NCBI GenBank assembly: GCA_038503035.1
Contig: JAVSML010025534.1
Location: 507,041-571,040 of the forward strand
Direction: 5' to 3'
Origin: Crocodylus rhombifer
Lineage: Eukaryota > Chordata > Crocodylia > Crocodylidae
Length of the DNA: 64,000 nucleotides
A program made the translations under genes and the position numbers. Below are positions 55,751 to 64,000 of this stretch, piece after piece. Positions within the stretch are counted from its first letter, which is position 1; each line of letters starts with the position of its first letter. The notes under the pieces are model-generated. The model did not search any database and had not been told where the DNA came from. It saw only the letters and a list, made by a program, of their open reading frames with translations.

Positions 55751-57735
55751 TGATAGTTACAATATTACATATTGTTACAGTATGAAAAGTTTTGCAAAAT
55801 AATACATTTCATAATGTTCTGAGTTAGATATTTCAAAACAGAAACTTTACCATTTTGATTTAAATGGGATTTTGTATACTATAATGATAAAAAGAAACCC
55901 TTTTTGATTGGTCCAATGGGTAAAATAAGGAATTCTATTGAATCCCATAGACATGTTTGATTTTGATGAAGCAATGTTCTCTAATGGGGATAAATCCAGT
56001 TCAAATGAGTAAAATTCCACCAAAGCAAACACAGGAGGAAAGGCTTTTTTAATTAGGCATTGAAGACAGCTGGAAGTTACCACTTCAGCACTGCCACTTC
56101 AGCACTGCTGAACAATTTTTGCAAAGCACACTGTCAGGCAGGGGTCTTCATCATTGCTGATGAGATCTCCAAGTTTGCTACTTTATGCTCTTAATAAGTT
56201 ATTTTTATTTTTTACCTCAAAATAGGCATACACTTATTTGAAAAACATTTATTAGCGATCAGACATGTTGGCCACTACTTCAGGTCCATGGCATTTCTGA
56301 AATTTGAAATTCAGGCTATTGATTTAGATGCTTAACTACAGATTTAGCTGCTTGATTTTTGACTATTGATGATATTGCTTTTAACAGAGAGTCTCTTTTC
56401 TCTCCCATTAGTATGTAGAACCCATGTTATGGTCCTTATGAAGAATGGGGTATTCAATTGGTAAGCATACCAATACATACATAAATATTAATGGATTGAG
56501 ATTTATAAGAAACAAATCAATCCGGTTCTCTGGGCATGTAACACAACATTGCATAAACATACATACAGTCAACTTCTGTTAGATCAATATTAAGACCAAG
56601 AACCTATTCTCCCAAGCGGTTTTAGTTTCTATGGGTTAGATAGGATATTCAAGATGTACAGAAGTGTGGCTGGTTCTGTTAGGTCTACAGGCAACATCTC
56701 CTCTTTAAGTGTTGATGATATCCTTCTTGGAGGCAGACACTGAGAATCACTGTAAAAATTGTACATCAGAGACTATTTCACGCTGAGTTTCATTTGTATT
56801 TCTCTACCTGCTTCACTTTGAGATCTCTTTTGCAGTTTAGGCTGTTACTAGAGCATTTCAGTGGAATTAGGCCTTAGCTTCAAATTGTTTCTTTAAATAG
56901 GGCACAGGCAACACAGGCTGTAATTAAGATTGAAGGTACTTTTCTCTTTATACTACCCAGAATATTTGCTGTGGTGAAAGATGTTGCCTAAATGCAGGTA
57001 AATAAAATATCACCCCCAGGAGAATAAATGAAAAATACAAGTAATATTAAGACCTTGTGTTGAGAAGAGGCTATAGAACTGTACCAACATTTAAAGACAG
57101 CAGGCACTTCTCAAAATAGAAAAGAATCTCTGCTTCAGTGAAGTACTCAAGTCAGAAAACCTTCAGAGGGTTGTACTTGATTCTGAGTTGGAAAAAGCGT
57201 TGGTGAGGCTCAGTGTTAATTCTTTCATTGCACTTTATGACTGTGCTCGGTTGTGCCCCCATCAAGTTGACAGGAGTTCTATCACTCACTGCTTTCACTT
57301 GTGGTAACAGAATCAACCCAATATCTGTTGCAGAACAATAAAGAACAGTTTAAGTGCATGAGAGGATGTTATGAGACAATGAGACATACAAGCCACGGAG
57401 CCTGCAATGAGTGAATAAGCCAGACTGCTAAGACACACATTTCTAAGGCCTGTTCTTTGCAGTCCACCATCATTCCATACATGTCAATTATTCTTCCCAT
57501 TTTTCTACGTTTGTGGCCATCACACTAACTTTCTGCAGCACTGCTTTGGTATTCATTCCTTACATACCATGATTAATCACCTTATGGTTGTCATGCATTT
57601 AACTCTGAGATGTTTAATCCTCTTTCTGAGCCTAGAGGGATATTCCATGCTCCATATCAGCAGACTACAGTATCTGGGCTTTACTCATGTCAATTTTCCT
57701 ACTATGGCCACTCTCATTTTTGAAATTACTACTTG

Positions 57736-57740
<5 letters not shown>
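55751..57740. other. Unique-looking non-coding DNA
   Basis: AT-rich and non-repetitive. No gene or repeat supported. Confidence 0.5.

Positions 57741-57776
<36 letters not shown>
57741..57776. repeat. (AT)18 microsatellite
   Basis: Eighteen uninterrupted AT units, self-complementary and likely to be length-variable. Confidence 0.95.
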
Positions 57777-57785
<9 letters not shown>

Positions 57786-58179
57786 TAAATATAAATGAAA
57801 CAATCCTAATAATTAGTTTCAGTTATTCCTTTTTAAATTTATGCAGCTGCTCTGCTGCTTCATTGTTTTTCCTCAGATATCCAGAAGGCTGGATTTAAAG
57901 CTGCCTCTAGGTTTCAGGCCTTTGAGCAGCACTGAATTCCATGCCTTCTTTTTCCTCTTTAGGTGAACATCAGTGTCCTAGATACATGAATAACATGTTT
58001 CCATTTGATTTTCTTTTACTTTTTGACAGCCCTGTGTAAGTATCTTGGTCTTTTAGGGTGTGATTTGATTTTTTCCATTGCTTGATCTACTAAATGTCAT
58101 ATTGGAGGCCTCAAAACAGCTTTTATGGACCTAAAAACTTTTCATTTTGTTTTGTTTCTCTTCTTTGGCATTATTACTT

Positions 58180-58265
58180 TTATTGCTATCTATGTAGCAC
58201 CGGAGAGATGCACAGTGCTTTAGAAATGGGAAGATTAAATCCTCACCTTGGACAGCATACAATAT
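58180..58265. repeat. Old SINE/LINE-tail remnant
   Basis: ATCTATGTAGCACCGGAGAG, ATGCACAGTGCTTTAG and TCCTCACCTTGGACAGC resemble the conserved 'tagcacctagagatgcacagcactttacaa...agagcttaca' text of old amniote interspersed repeats. Short and diverged. Confidence 0.4.
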
Positions 58266-58889
58266 GAAGGCAAAAATAAGTCTAATATCAGTAAAAGCTA
58301 AATTACGTTATGTGGCTATTTACCTTGGTATGCGGTGGTATTAACACCAGAAAAATCAGGTTCAATTTGGGTTAATTTTGGATTCCTATTTCTAACTCCT
58401 ACAGGTATTTTTGCCATTTCTTTTCCAAATATCTTGAGCAACATTGGACTGGAACAAGTCTCCTGGGCTATCAAGACTAGTCCCTGAATTTTCAGGCAAC
58501 CATTTATGTAAAGCCATCCCTAAAGTTGCCACTTCAAACCCTCAGGGGCAACAAGATACAATACCGGAAACATGAAGAATGCCCTATAACATGCCCTAGG
58601 TAAAGCAGAGGAAATGAAAGCACTGCAATAACAGCAATAGTTGGTTAATATACACTCAGAAGATCCTAGGAAGGATCATGCTACAGAAAGATGCAAAAAA
58701 ACCCACAGTGTGTGTCATTCTGATTTAGGGATGTATTTCCTTTCTGGCTATCCTTTAGGACTTTGAATGGAAGAACAAGATCTTATAACCAGAAAACTGT
58801 AGGTTTCATAAGTACTGGAGGAAGCATCATCACACCTCTTACAAACAACCTGTCTTGCCAGTGACCACTGTCCCAGTGCTTCAAAGGAA

Positions 58890-60180
58890 GGTGAGAAAAA
58901 AGCCAGAAGCTAGTAGCATCCATGAGGAGAAAATTGGATTGACAAACTCAACTTGTCTCAAGTAGTCTATGGGCCAACAAGAGCTAAGGCACTCTTGGAT
59001 CTGGTACTGGCCAAAGGGGATGATATAGTGAGTGACTTGACAATTGAAGGGAAGCTGGGAGACAGTGATCATGAGTAGATCACTTTATTCATCGCAAAGC
59101 TGGCAAATCAGTCAGCAATGCAGAAATCCTTGATTTTAGGAAAGCCAGCTTTTATAAGCTCAGGAGGACATGATCCTTAAGGACACAATCCTCGGAGCAC
59201 AAAGGAAGTCCATCACAGCCTGTAGGAAAGGTAGCAAAAGGGCTGGGCAACCCCTGTGGCTAAATAGGGGACTTGTGGACCTCCTGTATCTGAAAACAGA
59301 AGCCAATAAGGGATCGAAGTCAGGTAACATCACCAAGGAGGAGTCTTCAGCACTGGCCCGCACCTGTAGGGAGCACGCTAGGAAAGCCAAGTCTGTAACC
59401 GAACTCAAACTGACTACAGGAATCAAGGTCAACAAAAAGTCCTTCTTTGAATATGTAGCAAGTTGGAAGAAAAACAAGGGGAAGCATTGGATCCATGCTA
59501 AAACAAATGGGGCAGCTGACACCTGACACCCAGGAAAAAGCTAATCTTAAAGATTCCTTTGTGTCAGTATTCTACCAGCCCAGGGTATTCCACCAGCCCT
59601 GCCTAATAGATCCAGGGAACTATAGGTCAATCAGTTTGACCTCAATCCCTGATAAGATATTGGAAAAAATCTTCAAAGAAACCATTAACAACAAGTTAAC
59701 AGAATGCAACATTATGAGAGATAGCCAACATGGCTTCATTGCAGGTAGGTCTTGCCTGACCAACCTCATTTCCTTCTATAACCATGTGACATATCACTTG
59801 GACAAAGGAAAGAGGTTGATATTTTATTTGGACTTCAAAAAAACCTTTGACTTGGTCTCCAGTGAAATCCTCACGATAAAACTGGGGAACTGAGGCCTCA
59901 ACAACCTTACAGTCCAATGGCTGGGGAACTGGCACTGTGCTTGGACCCAGAGAGTGATAGTTGTTTGAACCATGTCAAACTGGAGCATGGTATCCTCCAG
60001 GGCTCTGTACTTGGACTTGCACTCTTTATTCATAAATTAGCTGGATTTGGGTATCAGAATCAGACTGGCTAAATTTGCTGATGGCACCAAATTATGGGGA
60101 AGTGTAGTCACGCTAGAAGATAGGCTGGTTATTCAGCCCAACCTGGACAGGCTCGCAAAGTGGGTGAATCAAAACCTGAT
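58890..60180 (+). mobile_element. CR1 LINE, forward host copy, 5' part
   Basis: The 5' section of a forward CR1 that is interrupted at 60,180 by a second CR1 in reverse and continues at 61,441. Begins within the C-terminal endonuclease (ALLDLVLAKGDDIVSDL around 58,990). The reading across the break is exact: WVNQNL | MAFNMEKCKVLHLG, so no host bases were lost. Confidence 0.88.
58960..60180 (+). pseudogene. Forward CR1 ORF2, endonuclease end to RT palm
   Basis: Endonuclease C-terminus with GDSDHE (around 59,070); linker SVTELKLTTGIKVNKKSF and FEYVASWKKNKGKHW; RT PGNYRSISLTSIPDKILEKI, RDSQHGFIAGRSCLTNL, FYLDFKKTFDLVSSEIL. The palm box reads FADGTK (around 60,080): the second catalytic Asp is Gly. 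Stop codons and frame changes at about 59,525 and 59,893 break it. Part of the region around 59,520-59,600 is shortened. Confidence 0.85.
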
Positions 60181-61431
60181 CATAGAATCACAGAATCATA
60201 GAAGTCGCGTCGGAAGGGACCTTGTAGATCTTCAAGTCTGACCCCCCACCTGGGCAGGAGAAAAACTGGGCTCAAATGACTCCAGCCAGGTAGGCATCAA
60301 GCCTCCTCTTAAAGACCCCCAGGGTAGGAGCCAACACCACTTCCCTTGGAAGATGGTTCCAGATCCTAGCCGCCCTAACTGTGAATTGGTTTCTTGTGGA
60401 TGTCTAATCAAAACCTACTCTCCAACAACTTATGGCCATTATTCCTTGTTATGCCAGGGGGTGCTAGGGGAAACAAGGTCTCTCCCAAACCCTTCTAGTC
60501 CCCCCTAGTGAGTTTATAGACTGTCACCAGGTCCCCCCTCAGCCTTCTCTTGTGAAGGCTGAACAGGTTTAGGTCCTGCAGTCTCTCATTGTAGGGTCCG
60601 CTCTGCTGTCCCCAGATCATGCAGGTGGCCCTCCTCTGGACCCTCTCCATGCTGTCCACATCCCTCCTGAAATGGGGCACACAGAACCGGATGCAGTACT
60701 CCAGCTGTGGCCTGACCAGTGTTGCATAGAGGGGGAGGATCACCTCCTTGGCCCTACTTGAGACGCACCTGTGGATGCACGACAAGGTCCAGGTAACCCT
60801 GCCAACCGTGACCTTGCATTGTTGGCCCATGTTCATCTTGGAGTCAATAATGACTCCAAGATCCCTTTCTGCCTCTTGTGCTCTCAAGAAGGGAGTTTCC
60901 CATCTTATAAGTGTGCTGCTGGTTGCTACTGCTCAAGTGCAGCACCCTGCACTTGTCAGTATTGAAACGCATCCTGTTGTTGTTAGCCCACCCCTGTAAC
61001 CTATCTAGGTCTTGCTGCAGTCTTTCCCTCCCTACTAATGTGCTCACCTCACCCCAAATTTTGGTATCATCAGCAAATTTAAACAGGTTGCTTTTCACCC
61101 CGTCATCCAAATCACTGATAAAGACATTGAACAGCGCAGGCCCAAGGACTGAGCCCTGGGGACTTGGCTGCCCACTTCTCCCCAGGTCAAATATGACCCA
61201 TCCACCACCACCCTCTGAGTCTGACCCTTCAGCCAATCTGCAATCCATCTGACAGTGTAGGCATCAATGCCACAGTTGCCTAGTTTTTTAATGAGGATGG
61301 GGTGAGAGACGGTGTCAAAGGCTTTGCTGAAGTCCAGAAAGACTATTTCCACAGCGACACTTGCATCCAATGCTTTTGTGACCTGATCATAAAAGGCAAT
61401 CAGGTTGGTCTGACATGACCTGCCGCTAATG
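60181..61431 (-). mobile_element. CR1 LINE, younger reverse copy nested in the host CR1
   Basis: Tail on the plus strand CATAGAATCACAGAATCATA at 60,181 (ATTCTATG type). The 5' truncation is in the RT fingers at GFISGRSC. AAACCTGAT is present at both junctions (60,172-60,180 and 61,432-61,440), a 9-bp target duplication. GGTTT at the element's 5' end overlaps it by five bases (microhomology). The insert is about 1.25 kb and must be younger than its host. Confidence 0.9.
60495..61431 (-). pseudogene. Nested CR1 RT remnant
   Basis: RT from the fingers onward: GFISGRSCQTNLIAFYDQVT, VEIVFLDFSKAFDTVSHPIL, CGIDAYTVRWIADWLKGQTQ, palm box KFADDTKIWGEV (intact Asp pair), MRFNTDKCRVLHLSSSN, then after a frame change AERDLGVIIDSKMNMGQQ, HRCVSSRAKEVILPLYATL, QLEYCIRFCVPHFRRDV, DLNLFSLHKRRLRGDL. 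Long unbroken pieces (116, 134 and 130 codons) show this is among the least decayed copies. The C-terminal RRDIRK-type text continues toward 60,400 with breaks. Confidence 0.88.
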
Positions 61432-61438
61432 AAACCTG

Positions 61439-62135
61439 ATGGCATTCAACATGGAGAAATGCAAAGTACTCCACCTTGGGAGAAAAAACGCTCATCATAC
61501 TTATAGGTTTGGCAGTGCTACACTCACTAGCACCATGACCAAAAGAGAATTGGGGATCATGATTAACCACAAAATGAACATGATCAACCAATGCGATTCT
61601 GCAGCCAGCAAAGCAAACAAAACCCTGGCTTGCATCTACTCATGCATCTCAAGCAAGACCCAGGGAGTCATCCTTCCATTTTACTTGGTTTCGGTGAGTC
61701 TGCAGCTGGAGTACTGCATCCAATTATGGGCTCCGAACTTTAGGAAGGATGTGGAGAATCTTGAGCATGTCCAGAGGAGAGCCACGTGCATGATTAGAGG
61801 ACAAGAAAACCGGCCTTATGAGGAGATGCTGAGAGGCATGGGACTGCAGCCTGGAAAAGTGAAGGCAACAGGGGGACTTGGTGGCATGCTATAAATACAT
61901 AAGGGGTGGGCATCAGGAACTGGGAGAATGTCTATTCACCAGGGCATCCCAAAGGAAGACAAGGTCTAACAGTCACAAACTCCATGAAGACCATTTTAGG
62001 CTGGACATAAGAAAAAACTTCTTTACCATCCATGTCCCCAGAGCCTGGAATAGACTCACCCAAGAAGTAGAGCAAGCACTTACTCTGGGCACTTTCCAGA
62101 AGCACTTGGATGCCTATCTTGCTGGGATCATTTGA
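61439..62135 (+). pseudogene. Forward CR1 ORF2 C-terminal remnant
   Basis: MAFNMEKCKVLHLGRKNAHH, LGIMINHKMNMINQCDSAAS, IYSCISSKTQGVILPFYLVS, LEYCIQLWAPNFRKDVENLE, RRATCMIRGQENRPYEEMLR are in one 151-codon frame. A frame change near 61,880 leads to MVACYKYIRGGHQELGECLF and FRLDIRKNFFTIHVPRAWNR, ending HLDAYLAGI. The start codon here is only the residue after the insertion site, not a true start. Confidence 0.86.
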
Positions 62136-62228
62136 CCCCAGCTGACTTCCTGCCCCTTGGGCAGGGAATCAAATCTGATGATCTTGCAAGGTCCCTTCCA
62201 GCCCTAAAGTCTATGAAATTAATGAAAT
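61441..62228 (+). mobile_element. CR1 LINE, forward host copy, 3' part
   Basis: Resumes the host CR1 after the nested insert and runs to the tail CTATGAAATTAATGAAATAA (CTATGAAAC-like). The 3' UTR has GGGCAGGGAATCAAATCTGA, then TGATCTTGCAAGGTCCC. Confidence 0.88.
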
Positions 62229-62699
62229 AATTCCTTCCTGGCCCAAACTGGTCATCAGAAGAACTCAGCACAGACATAGGTGACATATGGAGGGCCACAG
62301 GGGCACACGCCCTCCCCCCTGCCCCAGATTTCTGTGCCGACAGTGGGGTGCAGCCTGGCTGGAGCCAGTGCCCAGCAGCATGTGGAGCAGTGGTAGCAGC
62401 ACAGAGTTGTGCCTCTCCTCCCCACCCCGCTTCAACACTTCCGCATCTGCTGCAGGCATGAAATTATCAAACACATCATGTATTACCTCCATATCTGAAC
62501 CTGGAGACCACAAACACATCAGTCTACATAACACACTGATTGTTGAGCCAGAACTGCTTGATCTATTGTACAGTCCCTTTCATAAACTCATTCAGTTCAG
62601 CCTTAAAGAGATTGTGGGTCTTGTTACGCCTTATACTGTGAGCCACAGAAATGTTAATGGGTGTTAGTGTTGGCATGAGTATGGAGCAGTCACATGTTC
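62229..62699. other. Non-coding spacer, partly GC-rich
   Basis: 62,290-62,450 is GC-rich with CCTCCCCCCTGCCCC. The frames on both strands have no recognisable domain. Confidence 0.4.
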
Positions 62700-63470
62700 A
62701 GGCCAGCAGGGCTGGAAGGTAAGAATCCACCCCTCCCATTCTCCCTAATATTCACCCTTTGAATGCCCTTATAAAGAGTGATTATATTACCTCCCAATCT
62801 CTGAACTAAACAAGCCAAGCTCCTTTAATTTCCTTTCATAAAATTAGAGTCCTTCTTTGATCCTCTTTCAGTTTAAGTTAATCTTTTTTTTAACTTGTAA
62901 AATGGTACTAGTACCTTCTTGTTTCTTCTGCTATGCTGAGCCTAATACAGCCTAGGACTACGTTAGCCTTTTTCAGAGCTGTGTCACACTGGCAGCTCAT
63001 GGTCATCCTATGATCAGCCAATGTATTCAGGTCCTTCTTTGTTCATATGTCTCTAGTCTAAGTATCCCAGCTTATAGATGAAGTCTTTCTGATTGGTCCA
63101 TAAATGCATGCCTTTGCACTTCATACTGTTAAATATAATACAATTCTAACAATCCATGCCACACGATTATCAAAATCTTCCTTATTGAAAACACTCTCCA
63201 GTTTTGTGTCACTATGCGTTTACCTCTTATTTCAGTACCAGGGTTGATGATAAAAATGTTAAATGGGATAAGCCCCAGGAATGATTCTGGAAACACACCA
63301 CTGGTAACCACTCTCCAGACCACTTGCAGCAGTCAAGCCAGCTCTTCATCCACCCCCCGATTATTGTAGCATTAATCCTCTCTAGTTTGGCTGATAATTT
63401 CCCATGAAGAACAGAATCAAAAGTTTTGCTTAGGGCTAGATAAATCCAATGTCTCACCATTATACCCTTA
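62700..63470 (-). mobile_element. Ancient CR1/L3-like LINE fragment, reverse
   Basis: On the minus strand from about 63,460: YLALSKTFDSVLHGKLSAKL, INATIIGGWMKSWLD, an RT palm region of a divergent CR1-clade LINE. Further along (plus strand) CTATGATCAGCCAATGTATT, CAGGTCCTTCTTTG and AATGCATGCCTTTGCACTTC match in kind the RT C-terminal region of such elements. Much more diverged than the other CR1 copies, with no FADD box or intact frame. Confidence 0.65.
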
Positions 63471-63848
63471 TTTTTAGTTGTCTACCTAAACTTGGAGGGT
63501 TCATTTCAAGTGGGCTGGAAATACTAAAAAACCAAGTAACAGAATGCAGAAAAGATCCTTCCTATTGGTGAGATGATAGTTTCCATAGCTATTAGATTCT
63601 TAGCACTAAATTCAGTTTCTCTTAATGTGTTTAAAAGGCACATACACAGCCATGTAACCCACAAACAATCTGAAGTTCAGTATTGCTTTGCTAGCTTACG
63701 TGCCCACTGAGCATGCTGTATTGTGACTGAGCAGCTGTGCTGCAAAAATAGATGGCTTGTGCATGTAAGTTCAGGCAAATCCTAAAATGTAATGGTAGGA
63801 AAACCCTAAATGAAGGGTATTAGATGTCAGCAGAGGAAGCCTGATAGC
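63471..63848. other. Non-coding spacer
   Basis: No feature recognised. Confidence 0.4.
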
Positions 63849-63849
63849 C

Positions 63850-63965
63850 TAGTGGTTTAAGACACTTTCTCTAGGAGGAGGTAGAGGTCCTCCCATCTTT
63901 GAGTTCAGTAGCTTAGTGTTTAAGACCTTTGCCCAGGGGACAGGAGACCTGAGTTCGGCCCCTCT
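63850..63965 (+). repeat. tRNA-derived SINE with two tRNA-like heads
   Basis: TAGCCTAGTGGTTTAAGACA (from 63,846) and TAGCTTAGTGTTTAAGACC (from 63,910) are two copies of an A-box-like head in direct orientation, about 64 bases apart. The second is followed by GGAGACCTGAGTTCGGCCCC, a good B box. It runs toward the window edge and may continue beyond it. It is not a tRNA gene: no cloverleaf closes around either head. Confidence 0.55.
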
Positions 63966-64000
63966 ACCTTACCTAGGGTAATTTTGACTCTGACTTTACT

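Noticed and set aside
60172..61440. Nested CR1 seen as an inverted duplication or assembly artefact
   Set aside because: The host frame reads on exactly across the insert, a 9-bp duplication is present and the insert has its own tail, so a normal retrotransposition is simpler.
63846..63965. Functional tRNA genes
   Set aside because: A- and B-box-like words occur, but no acceptor, anticodon and T stems close into a cloverleaf. SINE heads explain them.
1..64000. CRISPR array, operons, phage or bacterial features
   Set aside because: No regularly spaced repeats and no dense gene-like frames. Retrotransposons, microsatellites and SINEs show vertebrate nuclear DNA.

Overview
This window looks like sauropsid (reptile) nuclear DNA, most probably crocodilian, with turtle as the alternative. 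The call rests on the repeats. There are many 5'-truncated CR1 LINEs with two kinds of 3' tail (ATTCTATG-type and CTATGAAAC-type). There are also hAT, PIF/Harbinger and Penelope-like DNA of kinds I recognise from crocodilian and turtle genomes, and old MIR/CORE-type SINEs. No species can be fixed from the sequence alone. I found no host protein-coding exon, rRNA, functional tRNA gene or CRISPR array; the window reads as intergenic or intronic DNA.

Layout. 1-2.7 kb is unique-looking. A reverse-strand solo-LTR-like block (2.70-3.83 kb) is followed by two old SINEs and a 3-kb reverse CR1 (4.66-7.62 kb). 7.6-13.8 kb is mostly unique, with a small hAT MITE and a G-quadruplex motif. 13.8-16.2 kb holds a long palindrome and two copies of one ~0.8-kb hAT-like element. 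17.4-19.1 kb is GC-rich and unassigned, followed by a forward CR1 tail (19.15-20.05 kb). 22.2-23.0 kb is a Harbinger-type non-autonomous element. 24.6-25.2 kb carries two hAT elements sharing one target site. 25.9-27.5 kb is a second LTR-like block with a hAT nested in it. 28.9-29.0 kb is a fold-back Penelope-like fragment with a clear target duplication.

The centrepiece is a 4.1-kb PIF/Harbinger transposon (33,538-37,641) with both terminal inverted repeats and a 3-bp target duplication. It contains a decayed DDE transposase on the + strand, a Myb/SANT-like DNA-binding ORF on the - strand whose 262-codon frame is broken by one stop, and a third + strand ORF whose C-terminal half resembles a BEN domain (inference). 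Palindromic motifs near both ends are candidate binding sites.

The right half (40-63.5 kb) is dominated by CR1: a nearly complete reverse ORF2 copy (43.3-46.2 kb), a reverse copy with a foreign insert (54.2-55.75 kb), and a forward copy (58.9-62.2 kb) split by a younger reverse CR1 that left a 9-bp duplication. No gene network operates here; apart from the Harbinger two-protein system the parts are independent insertions. Element boundaries given to the base rest on visible terminal repeats or target duplications; CR1 and SINE limits are approximate.
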